From UBA5336 sp039818165 (GTDB lineage Bacteria; Pseudomonadota; Alphaproteobacteria; Caulobacterales; Hyphomonadaceae), in contig JBCBUL010000001.1 of NCBI GenBank assembly GCA_039818165.1, forward strand, positions 186,001-250,000: a DNA stretch of 64,000 bases, given 5' to 3'. Made by a program: the position numbers and the translations under genes. The notes beneath the pieces are model-generated. The model did not search any database and was not told where the DNA came from. It worked only from the letters and a program-made list of their open reading frames with translations. Of this stretch, positions 51,315-60,862 are shown one piece after another. The stretch's first letter is position 1. Each line of letters opens with the position of its first letter.

Positions 51315-53507
51315 ATGGCGCAGTGGCGATCCTTGTTGATATCGAGCGTTTTGGCCTGCGGACTGGTGGCCTGTGGCCCGCCTGAACCAACGAATGACGT
51401 TTCCGAAACCGAAGCACCTGCTGAAACCACGACAGCCGACGGCAGCTTCGCTGCGGTGGATACCGCGCGTATCCTCGCGGCGAACGAACGGCCGGACGAA
51501 TGGCTGACCTATGGCGGGAATTACGACGAAACGCGCCATTCGCTTCTGCAGAAAGTGAACACGGACACGGTGGAACGGCTCGGTGTGGCCTGGACCTATG
51601 ACCTGCGCACAGCGCGCGGGGTCGAAAGCACGCCCATCGTTGTGGACGGTGTGATGTATGTCACTTCCGCCTGGTCGGTTGTCCATGCGCTGGATGCGGC
51701 CACGGGCGAAGAGCTTTGGGTCCATGAGCCCGACGTTGACCGTGCCGTGGGCGTAAAAGCATGCTGCGATGTCGTGAATCGGGGCGTCGCCGTCTACGAT
51801 GGCAAAGTCTATGTCGGCGTCATTGATGGCCGCCTGCAGGCGCTTGATGCGCAGACCGGCGAACTGGTCTGGAGCACTGTGACGGTCGACCAGTCCAAGC
51901 CCTACACGATCACCGGCGCGCCACGCGTGGTCGATGGTAAGGTTCTGATTGGCAATGGCGGCGCCGAGCTCGGTGTCCGCGGCTACCTGTCGGCCTATGA
52001 CGCTTCCACCGGAAAACGGGTCTGGCGCTTCTACACGGTGCCGAACCCGAACAAGCAGCCTGACAATGCCGCCTCTGACGCGATTTTCGCCGAGATGGCG
52101 AGCGACTCCTGGGGCGATGAGGGAGCCTGGACCAGCGATGGCGGCGGCGGCACGGTCTGGGACTCAATCGTCTATGATCACGTCAACGACCAGATTATCT
52201 TCGGCGTTGGCAACGGATCGCCGTGGAACCAGGCCTTCCGTGATCCGTCGGGCGGGGACAATCTGTTCTTGTCCTCCATAGTGGCAGTGGACGTGGATAC
52301 TGGCGAATACAACTGGCACTTCCAGACCACGCCGGGCGACAATTGGGACTACACAGCCACTCAGACAATCATCCTGGCAGATCTACCGCTGGGCGCTGAC
52401 GGCGCCATCCGCCGGGTCGCGATGCAGGCCCCTAAGAACGGGTTCTTCTATGTTGTGGATGCTGCGACGGGAGAGTTCATCTCCGGCGACGCTTTTGTCC
52501 CGGTGAACTGGGCCACGGGCCTCGACAGCTCTGGCCGGCCGCTTGAAAACCCCGAGGCGCGCTATGGCAGCGCCGCCTTCTTCCAGACGCCCGGCCCTCT
52601 CGGCGCCCACAACTGGCACCCCATGGCGTTCAATCCTGACCATGGCCTGGCGTACATCCCGGCCCAGGAAATCCCTGCGGCCTATGCGGAAGATCCCCGT
52701 TTCACCGAGCAGCGTACCAAATGGAACACCGGCACAGACTTTTCTGCCGGCACCGTGCCAGACCTTCCGCCTGGCACAATGCAGGCCCTGCGGTCTACGC
52801 TGAAAGGACGCCTGATTGCTTGGGATGTCGTGGCTCGTGAACCTCGCTGGGTCGTCGAGCATGCCAATGCTTGGAATGGCGGGGTTTTGTCGACAGCAGG
52901 AAATCTGGTGTTCCAAGGGACGCTGGGCGGTGAGTTTGCGGCCTACAATGCGGCTTCTGGAGCAAAACTCTGGTCCTATGACCTGAAGTCTGGTGGCAAT
53001 TCGGGGCCGGGGACTTTCGAAATCGATGGCGAACAGTATGTCACCATCACCACCGGCTGGGGCTCCGCCTATGCCCTCGCTGCAGGGCTCGCCTATGATG
53101 CAGCCGTGCCTCCAAGCGTGGGCAAGGTGGTCACGTTCAAACTTGGCGGTAACCAACTCATCGCCGACGCGGACGTGCCGATGATTGAGCGCACGCCCAA
53201 GGGTGAAGACTTCGGCAGCCCGGAATTGGTCCAGGCCGGCACGGTCCACTTCGCGCGCAACTGCGCGGTATGCCATGGGCAACTTGCCATTAGTTCCGGC
53301 GTGCTGCCGGATCTGCGCTGGTCGCCAATTACAGCCGATGCGGAAACCTGGGCCGCCGTTGTCAATGAAGGCACCCTTGCGTCGAACGGAATGGTGTCGT
53401 TCTCCGACGTGCTCAGCGACGAGGAAAGTGAGGCCATTCGCGCTTATGTGCTTCGCCAGGCCCATAATGCGCAAAATGCGTCAGAGGTGACTGGTGGACA
53501 GCCCTAG
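51315..53507 (+). CDS. PQQ-dependent quinohaemoprotein alcohol dehydrogenase
   Basis: 730 aa periplasmic enzyme. The signal/lipobox-like start (LACGLVACG) is followed by an eight-bladed propeller with repeated GxxxWxY-like blades. The vicinal disulfide Cys150-Cys151 (VKACCDVV) stacks on PQQ. A C-terminal cytochrome c domain has CAVCHG (650-654) and Met in NGMVSF. Type II alcohol dehydrogenase passing electrons to a cytochrome or azurin. No pqq biosynthesis genes are visible here. GGGAGGAG precedes the ATG. Followed by a terminator. Confidence 0.93.
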   Translation: MAQWRSLLISSVLACGLVACGPPEPTNDVSETEAPAETTTADGSFAAVDTARILAANERPDEWLTYGGNYDETRHSLLQKVNTDTVERLGVAWTYDLRTARGVESTPIVVDGVMYVTSAWSVVHALDAATGEELWVHEPDVDRAVGVKACCDVVNRGVAVYDGKVYVGVIDGRLQALDAQTGELVWSTVTVDQSKPYTITGAPRVVDGKVLIGNGGAELGVRGYLSAYDASTGKRVWRFYTVPNPNKQPDNAASDAIFAEMASDSWGDEGAWTSDGGGGTVWDSIVYDHVNDQIIFGVGNGSPWNQAFRDPSGGDNLFLSSIVAVDVDTGEYNWHFQTTPGDNWDYTATQTIILADLPLGADGAIRRVAMQAPKNGFFYVVDAATGEFISGDAFVPVNWATGLDSSGRPLENPEARYGSAAFFQTPGPLGAHNWHPMAFNPDHGLAYIPAQEIPAAYAEDPRFTEQRTKWNTGTDFSAGTVPDLPPGTMQALRSTLKGRLIAWDVVAREPRWVVEHANAWNGGVLSTAGNLVFQGTLGGEFAAYNAASGAKLWSYDLKSGGNSGPGTFEIDGEQYVTITTGWGSAYALAAGLAYDAAVPPSVGKVVTFKLGGNQLIADADVPMIERTPKGEDFGSPELVQAGTVHFARNCAVCHGQLAISSGVLPDLRWSPITADAETWAAVVNEGTLASNGMVSFSDVLSDEESEAIRAYVLRQAHNAQNASEVTGGQP

Positions 53508-53546
53508 GCTGCTGCGTTTGAATCACTGACGGCGTTAATACATTTG

Positions 53547-53579
53547 ACCCGCAGACCCCCTGTCTGCGGGTTTCGTTTT
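53547..53579 (+). terminator. Terminator after the PQQ dehydrogenase gene
   Basis: ACCCGCAGAC (53547-53556) pairs with GTCTGCGGGT (53562-53571) around five bases, followed by TTCGTTTTG. Confidence 0.88.
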
Positions 53580-53625
53580 GTCCTATCCTGATGATCTGAT
53601 CGTGGGGACTAGAGGACATGACACC

Positions 53626-54162
53626 ATGGCCATAATCGGGTTTTTGATTGCAGTTGTGACCGCCATCGGCGTGTGGCAATGGCGTATCCAACGCGCCGCT
53701 GAGGCCGCACGGGAACTCGAGGGCGTCGTCAAGACGGCGGCCAACCTGCCGCGCCGCTTTGCCTTCAAGCGCAAAATGGGCAAGAGCGGGCTGCAACTGG
53801 TGGATGATCCGCGCGAGGCTGCCACAATCCTTATGGTGGAAATGGCCCGTGCTGGCGGGGATCTCAGCCGCGAGACCCGCGAAGAGATTGAAAAGATCAT
53901 TGTTTCGGATTTCCAGCTTGAAGAAGAAGATGCCGACGCCCTGATCGCCCACGCCCAATGGGTGTTGCGCGAAGCGCCTGTGCCAGACGCTGTTGTCAGC
54001 CGCATGGCCAAGACACTGATGGAAATGGACGCCATCGGCCCCAAGGAAATCGTTGATCTGGATGGCATGCTGGTCGCCATCAGCGAAGCCGAAGGCCTGC
54101 CAAACCCAGACCAGCTCGGCCTCCTGCAGACCTTCCGAAACGCCGTGGGGCTCCAGACCTGA
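53626..54162 (+). CDS. TerB-like helical protein with N-terminal membrane anchor
   Basis: 178 aa. Hydrophobic helix at about 2-18, then all-helical TerB-superfamily-like sequence with two units: DPREAATILMVEMARAGGDLSRETREEIEKII and GPKEIVDLDGMLVAISEAEGLPNPDQLGLL. TerB proteins bind metals and are linked to tellurite resistance or stress signalling, but isolated relatives like this are uncharacterised. Start ATG 53626, nine bases after AGAGGA. Single gene. Confidence 0.65.
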   Translation: MAIIGFLIAVVTAIGVWQWRIQRAAEAARELEGVVKTAANLPRRFAFKRKMGKSGLQLVDDPREAATILMVEMARAGGDLSRETREEIEKIIVSDFQLEEEDADALIAHAQWVLREAPVPDAVVSRMAKTLMEMDAIGPKEIVDLDGMLVAISEAEGLPNPDQLGLLQTFRNAVGLQT

Positions 54163-54201
54163 CAATATTCGGCGACGCCAAGTGAGAGTGATGCATCAGC
54201 G

Positions 54202-55374
54202 TTGACGTCGAAGCTTCGCATATCCAATCGTTTGGCCCGTCGGCTTTGGCTGTCCGCTCAAGGATTGGCGGAGACGCCGATTGGCCCGATCAATCTAGAT
54301 GCGATGATAGAGCGGCTAGGTTTCGTCCAGATCGATTCCATTCGCGTCGTATCGCGCGCTCATCACCATATCCTGTGGAGCCGCAACCAGAACTATCGCG
54401 AGCCGATGTTGGGCAAGCATATGAGCCGGGATAGGCGTGTATTCGAGCATTTTACCCATGATGCATCGGTCATCCCGATGGACTTCTACCCCATGTGGAC
54501 CCGCCAGTTCCGGCGCCTGGAGAAGAAGGTTCGCAGTTGGCAATGGCATCGCGGCATGCTCGAAAGCGATGGTCGTAATGCGATAAAGGAGCGAATTCAG
54601 GCTGAAGGCCCCCTCTGCACCAAAGCTTTCGATACGAAGATCAAAGGCGAGAAGGCGATGTGGTCCCGGCCGCCCCATAAGCTAGCCCTCGATTACATGT
54701 GGTACGCAGGGGAACTCGCAACGGCGCATCGCGAGAACTTCACCAAGTTCTATGATCTCAGCGAGCGCGTGATCCCAAAGCCGTATCGTGACCAAAGCGT
54801 TTCTGATGGAGATCAGCTCTCATGGCTTTGCCAGTCTGCTCTCGAGCGTCTCGCATTTGGAACTGAAGGTGACATTCAGAGATTTTGGAACGCCGTCAGC
54901 AATAGCGAAGCCAGGAACTGGGTCGCGGGCAGAGCGCACGAGCTTGTCCCTGTTGAGATCGAGTGCGCCGATGGAAGTTGGCGTCCCGCGGTCGCGCCCG
55001 GGGATATTGAAGTCCGGCTGCAAGCGTTGCCCGTTCCCACGAGCCGTTTGCGCATCTTGAACCCATTCGATCCGGTAATTCGCGACCGAAACCGGCTTCA
55101 GCGTCTTTTCGGATATCAGTACACCGTTGAGATGTTTGTGCCGGCTGCCAAACGCCGCTGGGGCTATTATGTCTATCCCCTTCTGGAGGGTGACCGCTTT
55201 GTGGGGCGCATTGAGGTTAAGGCCGATCGCAGGGCTGGTCGGCTCACCATCTTGAACGTCTGGCCAGAGCCGGGCGTGAAGTGGACCAACGCTCGGATTG
55301 CCGAGCTCCAGTCGGAGTTGGCCCGCCTGGCGCGTTTCGTCTCCGTGGATGAAATCCTCTGGCAGGCCCCGTGA
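54202..55374 (+). CDS. YcaQ/AlkX-like winged-helix DNA glycosylase
   Basis: 390 aa. The signature FVQIDSIRVVSRAHHHILWSR (the Gln-x-Asp pair in the family QxD motif) near residue 41 is followed by winged-helix segments, VFEHFTHDASVIPMDF and the C-terminal VRLQALPVPTSRLRILNPFDPVIRDR and RRWGYYVYPLLEGDRFVGRIEVKADR. Family members unhook interstrand crosslinks or remove alkylated bases. TTG start at 54202 with only a weak ribosome-binding site; no better start was found. Codon use slightly less GC-rich than neighbours. Confidence 0.85.
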   Translation: MTSKLRISNRLARRLWLSAQGLAETPIGPINLDAMIERLGFVQIDSIRVVSRAHHHILWSRNQNYREPMLGKHMSRDRRVFEHFTHDASVIPMDFYPMWTRQFRRLEKKVRSWQWHRGMLESDGRNAIKERIQAEGPLCTKAFDTKIKGEKAMWSRPPHKLALDYMWYAGELATAHRENFTKFYDLSERVIPKPYRDQSVSDGDQLSWLCQSALERLAFGTEGDIQRFWNAVSNSEARNWVAGRAHELVPVEIECADGSWRPAVAPGDIEVRLQALPVPTSRLRILNPFDPVIRDRNRLQRLFGYQYTVEMFVPAAKRRWGYYVYPLLEGDRFVGRIEVKADRRAGRLTILNVWPEPGVKWTNARIAELQSELARLARFVSVDEILWQAP

Positions 55375-55408
55375 GTGCTATCGACTTAAAGCTGCATTGT
55401 AAGCAGCC

Positions 55409-56140
55409 TTACCGTTCGCCTTTCACATCGTCTTCGCGAGCGATGGCGCGGTCTTCGTCGTTGAAGTTCACCTCGGCCTCTTCGCCGGTGCCGTAGTCAC
55501 GGGCTTTGGTGGCCAGCCGCTGCATGGATTCCTGCATGGTGCCGGCGCTCATACCCATCACCTTGCTCTGGGCCATGCCGACGCCTTCCGCGTCGCCAAA
55601 CTGGCCGAAATCGGCGCCCAGAAAAATGACTTCCCAGCCCTTGGCGCGGGCGCGGTCCAAGGCGGCGCGGGCGGTGTCCTTGGTGAATTCCTGCGAGGCG
55701 TTTTCGTGGCCATCGGTCATGATAACGATGACGGCGCGCTCAGGATTGTCGGCCTCGGCCATGGAAACAGTCCGGCCAATGGCGTCGAACAGTGGTGTCA
55801 TGCCGCGCGGGCTGGCCTCATCCGAGGTGACCGCCTGCCAGCTGTCGGCATCGCTCTTGCGGCGGAGGACGTCGTATTGCAGCCCGCCCTGGTGGTCGAA
55901 GACTGCGAGCGTGATTTCCGTGTTGAGCGTATCGGGCGCCTCGCCTTCGCGCTCTTCGCCCACGGTTTTGGCATAGGCGTTCACGGAGGTCAGCGCTTCG
56001 TCCCAGATGCTGGACATGGAGCCTGTGCGGTCGAGCAAGATGTATGAGTGCATGTGTGTGTCCCCTTCTTCAAATGGCGCAGCGCCGGCCATCGTGGCGG
56101 GCAATAAGGCGGCGGCGATGGAAATCAGCGTGCGTTTCAT
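55409..56140 (-). CDS. Secreted von Willebrand factor A domain protein
   Basis: About 243 aa. Signal peptide (about 1-21, AGA cleavage), then a VWA domain with a modified metal-ion adhesion site: DRTGSMSS replaces DxSxS, but Thr in GMTPLFDAIG and Asp in IMTDGHENAS are present. The C-terminal 60 residues are acidic and disordered. It is not TadG, having no TadE-type helix. ATG 56140 is preceded by GGGAG. It follows the SH3/GH19-like gene by 95 bp on the same strand, so it may share its promoter. Confidence 0.8.
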   Translation of the reverse strand: MKRTLISIAAALLPATMAGAAPFEEGDTHMHSYILLDRTGSMSSIWDEALTSVNAYAKTVGEEREGEAPDTLNTEITLAVFDHQGGLQYDVLRRKSDADSWQAVTSDEASPRGMTPLFDAIGRTVSMAEADNPERAVIVIMTDGHENASQEFTKDTARAALDRARAKGWEVIFLGADFGQFGDAEGVGMAQSKVMGMSAGTMQESMQRLATKARDYGTGEEAEVNFNDEDRAIAREDDVKGER

Positions 56141-56235
56141 GGTCGTCTCCCTGTTGCGGAGACTTTCCCGTCTGAATGGGGCATGGCTGGGGCAGGGGCG
56201 CGTTGATCCTGGGGCGAACTGTGCCAGGGATCTGG

Positions 56236-57165
56236 TCAGATCGGCTTTGACCAATCAAAAATCGTGCGCGCTGCCTTTACGGTTTTCTCAAATGCCTCGA
56301 CGCCGTGGCGACCGCCATTTACAGCCTTGCGCGCGTCCGCCCAGTCTTCAGACGCCCAGGCCTTTGCAATCCGGTCTTTCTGATCCTGCATGAAGGTCGC
56401 GAGGATCCGCGCTGCGATATCAGGTTGCAGCGCCTGGTCTGGATCGTTGACCAAGTCGATGCCGAGGCGCTCGCCATAGCGCCTGTAATTGTCTTTGCCG
56501 GTGAGTTGGACGAAGCCGCGTCCACGATACTTGTAGCCGTCTCCTTCGGCATTGTTGCCGATATCTGTGCGGAAATCATACTTTCCGAAGGGGCGCCCTT
56601 CCGGCTCGGTATTGTACTGGGACTCGTACTCCGCGATGGGATCAAACCCGGCGGTCTCAGCCTTGATCGTGCCCAGGGCTGTTATGATGTGGGGCCAATC
56701 GTCCAATCCGGCATCACGCATCGCATCGAGGACCAGCGGCAGATAGCGTTCAACATTATCAGCAACGGAATGGTGGAAAAGGCCTGCCACGAGGGAGGCC
56801 GGTACGGCGCGGCGGACAAGATCTTTGCGGTTAGGGGGCGGCGGTACAGGGCGCGACGGTGTCGGTTGAGTGTTCGTTGCCGCGCTGCCCCCCGCATGGG
56901 TGTTTCCCGTCACCGGTGCCACACGGACCTTGTTCGAGGCAGAAGCTCCAACGGGGCTGAGATGGTCGACTGCACTGTATCCCTCTACGACCGCATTGGT
57001 GGAAAACGTGGCCCGGATACGGCGCCATCGACCGTTCCACACCAGCGGATCGAGGGGTTCAACGACCATTCCGCGGGGCATTGCGGCGAGCCGATCTGCA
57101 GTATCCACGGGGAAACGTCGAATATTCAGCCCACTGCGGGCAGTCACCTGGAGATTTTGGGCCAC
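56236..57165 (-). CDS. SH3-domain plus GH19/chitinase-like peptidoglycan hydrolase candidate
   Basis: About 309 aa. An SH3b-like N-domain (ARSGLNIRRFP, about 5-70) and a Pro-rich linker precede a C-terminal GH19-like lysozyme fold (about 120-309). That fold has Glu170 in TIKAETAGF as candidate acid and YRGRGFVQLTGKDNY (213-227). Such fusions usually cleave chitin or peptidoglycan. No classical signal peptide is seen: GTG 57165 follows AGGGGA, so export would need a non-Sec route or lysis. Divergent from the unknown operon starting at 57265. Confidence 0.78.
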   Translation of the reverse strand: MAQNLQVTARSGLNIRRFPVDTADRLAAMPRGMVVEPLDPLVWNGRWRRIRATFSTNAVVEGYSAVDHLSPVGASASNKVRVAPVTGNTHAGGSAATNTQPTPSRPVPPPPNRKDLVRRAVPASLVAGLFHHSVADNVERYLPLVLDAMRDAGLDDWPHIITALGTIKAETAGFDPIAEYESQYNTEPEGRPFGKYDFRTDIGNNAEGDGYKYRGRGFVQLTGKDNYRRYGERLGIDLVNDPDQALQPDIAARILATFMQDQKDRIAKAWASEDWADARKAVNGGRHGVEAFEKTVKAARTIFDWSKPI

Positions 57166-57264
57166 GGGCGTCCCCTGCCAAAAAGTTACTGAAAAGTTGT
57201 CAGGACAGTGCCCCAATGCTTTAGTCCCGTCCAGTTCGAGTGAAACTAAGGGTGGGATTCCCAA
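57166..57264. promoter_or_regulatory. Shared divergent promoter region of the unknown operon and GH19-like gene
   Basis: 99 bp between start codons. The left end holds the GH19 ribosome-binding site and the right end GGGTGGG before the ATG at 57265. Candidate hexamers were not conclusive. The compactness implies overlapping promoters and joint regulation. Confidence 0.5.
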
Positions 57265-58626
57265 ATGGCGTTGCTCCTCGCATTGGTCGGATTTGCAGCG
57301 GTCGTTGCGGTCTATTCCACAATCGTGTCGGTGGTTGTCGAAGGCATCCACAAGATGTTTGCCCTGCGCAGTGCCGGCATGTCCGAGATGCTGCGGAACT
57401 TCTACGACCAGAAACTCGCCAACCTGCAATCCAATGATACGCCGCCTGAGCAAAGCGCGCCCGGCGCCACCGGAAGCCATGTGGCATCCGCCGACAGCCG
57501 AAACTTCGCCCACTCAATGACCCGGCGCGCGGCTTCGGAGAACCTCAGGCCCTGGTACATTCGGCGCTGGCCGCTGATTGGCCAGATACTGTCTTCGCGC
57601 GTCCAGAAGATGAGTACGTTACAGTTCATTGAGCGGCTTGCTGAAACGCCTGAAGGCCAGGCTCTCGCGCGCCACGATCGCCCGCGTTTGCGGCGTGCGT
57701 TAACAGCTGCGGCCTATGAGTTTGAGCGGATTGGCGAAGCCCAGACGGAGTATTTCCGCTCGCGTGCAAATATGGTCTCGGTGCTCGCCGGGATCGCGGT
57801 GGCTTTCTTCGTCAATCTCGACGCGATCACGCTCTATAAGGAGCTTGCCACCAATGCGACGCTGTCGGCACGGCTGTCCACCCTGGCAGAGTCGTCTAGC
57901 TTCCAGCAGGCCCAGAACCTTACGGAAGAGGGCGCGACCACGCAGATTTCTGCCGCGCTGAACTCGCCAGACCTGCAAGGGCTGAAGACAACGTTCCTCG
58001 ACATGGGCGTGCCCGTCGGGCGCAAAATGTTCCCATATTGTGAGGGCTTTGTGGTTGCGTCGGAGGCCGACGCCGAAACCTATCGAGATACCCGCTGTAA
58101 TGTTGAGCTAGAGCGCGGCGAGGCGAAAACAGTTTCGTGGCAGCAGAGCTACGGTGATTATCTGCAGGCGTCGTCATCGTCCCACTCGATTGGTACGCTC
58201 GCTGGCCATGTTAGCAATCGCGGCGTGGCGATCTGGAACAATCCAGGCACCTTTACGATGTGGTTGGTTGGCATTTTGATCGGAGGGGGGCTGCTGGGTC
58301 TCGGGGCGCCGTTCTGGTTCCGCTTGTTTGCGCGCGGGGCAGCGATCGTGGCGCCGATGGCACGCCTGACTCTAAGTTCTCCTGTACCGGGGAGTTCAAA
58401 GCCGCAAGCTGAAGTAACTGCCACTGTGCCGGCACATCGGTTGGGCGCCGTTCGCCGCCCGCTGGACCTGCGTCCGGCGGAGTTGGAGCGAGCTTACCTC
58501 ACCGTGTTGGGGCGCGGGACAGAAGTTGAGTTGAGCGAAGAAGAAGACGCCTGGAGCGACCAGCATCGTGAGCCGCCACCGGGCCGGGTTATCGGCACGC
58601 TTCCGCCCGAGGTGGCGCCGAAGTAA
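57265..58626 (+). CDS. Membrane protein of unknown function, operon gene 1
   Basis: 453 aa with transmembrane helices at about 3-25, 168-190 and 331-354. A helical cytosolic region (about 30-165) contains TLQFIERLAETPEGQALARHDRP and AYEFERIGEAQTEYFRSRANM. An exported-looking loop (about 195-325) has two Cys (residues 259 and 278) that could form a disulfide. The C-terminal 90 residues are disordered and acidic. No domain recognised; I have a general impression of uncharacterised bacterial relatives. First gene of the five-gene run. Confidence 0.65.
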   Translation: MALLLALVGFAAVVAVYSTIVSVVVEGIHKMFALRSAGMSEMLRNFYDQKLANLQSNDTPPEQSAPGATGSHVASADSRNFAHSMTRRAASENLRPWYIRRWPLIGQILSSRVQKMSTLQFIERLAETPEGQALARHDRPRLRRALTAAAYEFERIGEAQTEYFRSRANMVSVLAGIAVAFFVNLDAITLYKELATNATLSARLSTLAESSSFQQAQNLTEEGATTQISAALNSPDLQGLKTTFLDMGVPVGRKMFPYCEGFVVASEADAETYRDTRCNVELERGEAKTVSWQQSYGDYLQASSSSHSIGTLAGHVSNRGVAIWNNPGTFTMWLVGILIGGGLLGLGAPFWFRLFARGAAIVAPMARLTLSSPVPGSSKPQAEVTATVPAHRLGAVRRPLDLRPAELERAYLTVLGRGTEVELSEEEDAWSDQHREPPPGRVIGTLPPEVAPK

Positions 58627-58672
58627 AATTGGGTAGAGTTGGCCGCGGGTCGGCCTGAGGAGGGAAGCAGGC

Positions 58673-60862
58673 ATGCTGGCAGCCACGAGTATTCTTGGGG
58701 TCGTTCGGGCTGTATTCGGCATGAGCCAGTCGGTCCGCGAGTTTATCGACACCCGCGCCCAATTGCAGGACATGGTGGTGCTTATCCCCCAGGTCGCGCC
58801 CCGTAACCCGGAAGCCGTGGCGACAGCGCTCCTGTCGAATGAAGACTTCTTCGGCCCCCAGGGCGTGTTTTCCGACATCCGTCCTCGCTACGCCGACGTT
58901 ATCGATGCCGATGAGTTCAGCTTCTTTATCTCCGCAGATGCGGACGCTGGTCGCCGCTCGGACCTGATCGCTGAAATCCTGGGGCGCTTGTCGAAGGCCG
59001 ATGGTCTCTGGGACGAGCGGTTTGGCCCCGTGCCCAGCGATGTGCGCTCAGACATGAATGTTAGGGATCAGTTCTTTCTTCACGAGATCAAGAATTGGGA
59101 CAGCGCGGACGCTGCCCGGCGGGATCGAAATTCCATTCTCTTTTCTGCGATCCAGCTGAGCTTTTCCGTCCTGTCGGCTGGCAGTCATAAGCTTGGTGTA
59201 GGGCCTGACGCCCAGGGCGTCGTTGCGACTCTTGCGTCCAGCCTGAACACTTATTTCGACACCCGAAAGGACCAGTTCGTAGAGACGGCCTTTTCGGCAG
59301 GAATGCCCAAGCGCATGCTGGATATGTTTATCTCCACCAGCCTCGATATGGCGGCGACCCGGCCTGAGTTGTTTTCTGAAGAACAACACGTTCAAAGCCT
59401 TGTGTCGGCTGTGGCAGAGCCCCTGCGCACGTTAAACGTGGAAAATTCTGGACAGGGCATGTCCACGCTCCAGCGGTTCAACTCCGTGCGTAAGACCCTG
59501 CGCGGTCCCATCGCCATGGGTCTTTTGGAGTCGCTGCACGAAAACCGGCGCCTGTTCTTCGACAACTATCCCGAAAAGACTGAGGCAGCGGGCGCCGTGA
59601 CCGAGGCCCTTTTCCAGGGCGTGATCGACCGGGCCCAGGCGTCTCCTGACGATATCCGCCAGGTCTTTGCGCCCGGCTTTGTGCGCCGCAGTTTCCCGCT
59701 CGTGCTGCAGGCCGTGTCGGAGTCGCCCGAGGCGTTCGTGCGGGGCAAGGGCCAGCATGTCGTCGGCGGTCAGGAATTGCTGACCTCCATGATGGGAGCT
59801 CTGCACACGCATTTGACGGTCGAGAAGAGTCCGAAACTGACCCAGGCCCTGTTCGAAATGGGGATGCAGATTACCCGCAAGCATGCCCGCACTTTCCTTG
59901 TCGATGAGGCCCGTCAGGAACTGGCCGCATGGACCAGCAGCGCCCAAGCCAGCAATGCCTCGGTCACCGGCGAGGCAGAGCCATGGGCGGCGGTGGGCAT
60001 CAAGATTGTCACGCGCATTGCTAACGGAATGATCTCGCGGTTCAGCGACCAGGGTGTTTCCGTCAATGTCCTTCCGCTGGATGCAGACCTGGACTTTCTC
60101 ATGGAAATGGTTGGCATTATTGCCGATCAGGCCGCCCAGACACCGGGTATGATCCTGCCCAATGACGTCAATGACGAAGTGGTGCGCATCGCCGAAGGCG
60201 TTGCCGCGTTTATCGCCAGCGAACATGCATCATTGCTCACGCGCCGCGACTGGAAACGTGTGTCTGCCAAGGCAACGGACCTGGCGATGCAGAACCCCGG
60301 CGCCCTGTTCAGCCTCAACGCAAACAGCCCGCAGGAACACCTCGCTGTTCAACTGATCACCCAGGTGTTGGGCACAGCCTCGGCGAGCCTGAAGGATCAA
60401 GCCACGGGCGGTTTGGCGCGTGAAGGTGGGCGTCTCATGTTTGGCGAAACGCTGACACGGGCGCTGATGGCTGTGCTGGACACGGCGGTTTCCAATGCCA
60501 GGCGCCTTGCAGAACCCCAGACCCTTCCGGCCCTGCTGAACTTTATCGGGACACTGAACCAGATGGCAGCGGACAGCAGTCTGTTGGGGGGACGAAGCCT
60601 AACTGCCGATGATTGGGTGTATGCGTTCCGCTGGTTTGCCGCAGACGCAATCGCAAACCCGTCGGAAGCGATTCCGCCCGCCAAAATTGCTGACATTGTT
60701 TTGAATGCCGAACGTCGAGCGCTTGCCAGTGACGGCCCATCTGGGCCCGAGCCGGAGACGGACCCGGTCTTTTCAGAAACCTCCCCTCCAACGGCCCCCG
60801 GCGAGAGCCCGGCCGATGGCCCCGTAATCAATCCCGTCTTCCGCGAAGGAGCCCTTGGATGA
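58673..60862 (+). CDS. Large helical protein of unknown function, operon gene 2
   Basis: 729 aa, mostly helical with few aromatic clusters and a disordered, Pro/Glu-rich last 45 residues. No signal peptide is obvious; the first 20 residues are mildly hydrophobic (MLAATSILGVVRAVFGMS). Several similar helical segments recur (for example GMPKRMLDMFISTSLDMAATRPELF, ALFEMGMQITRKHAR, LALQNPGALFSL-like), suggesting internal repeats. I recognise no family. Starts 47 bp after gene 1; the last 4 bp overlap the next start (ATGA). Confidence 0.65.
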   Translation: MLAATSILGVVRAVFGMSQSVREFIDTRAQLQDMVVLIPQVAPRNPEAVATALLSNEDFFGPQGVFSDIRPRYADVIDADEFSFFISADADAGRRSDLIAEILGRLSKADGLWDERFGPVPSDVRSDMNVRDQFFLHEIKNWDSADAARRDRNSILFSAIQLSFSVLSAGSHKLGVGPDAQGVVATLASSLNTYFDTRKDQFVETAFSAGMPKRMLDMFISTSLDMAATRPELFSEEQHVQSLVSAVAEPLRTLNVENSGQGMSTLQRFNSVRKTLRGPIAMGLLESLHENRRLFFDNYPEKTEAAGAVTEALFQGVIDRAQASPDDIRQVFAPGFVRRSFPLVLQAVSESPEAFVRGKGQHVVGGQELLTSMMGALHTHLTVEKSPKLTQALFEMGMQITRKHARTFLVDEARQELAAWTSSAQASNASVTGEAEPWAAVGIKIVTRIANGMISRFSDQGVSVNVLPLDADLDFLMEMVGIIADQAAQTPGMILPNDVNDEVVRIAEGVAAFIASEHASLLTRRDWKRVSAKATDLAMQNPGALFSLNANSPQEHLAVQLITQVLGTASASLKDQATGGLAREGGRLMFGETLTRALMAVLDTAVSNARRLAEPQTLPALLNFIGTLNQMAADSSLLGGRSLTADDWVYAFRWFAADAIANPSEAIPPAKIADIVLNAERRALASDGPSGPEPETDPVFSETSPPTAPGESPADGPVINPVFREGALG

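Noticed and set aside
52383..53474. 363-codon minus-strand frame inside the PQQ dehydrogenase gene
   Set aside because: Antisense to a gene with clear haem and PQQ motifs; no independent support.
55409..56140. VWA protein as TadG of the pilus locus
   Set aside because: It lies about 14 kb from tadC, has a cleavable signal peptide and lacks the TadE-type N-terminal helix that TadG proteins carry.
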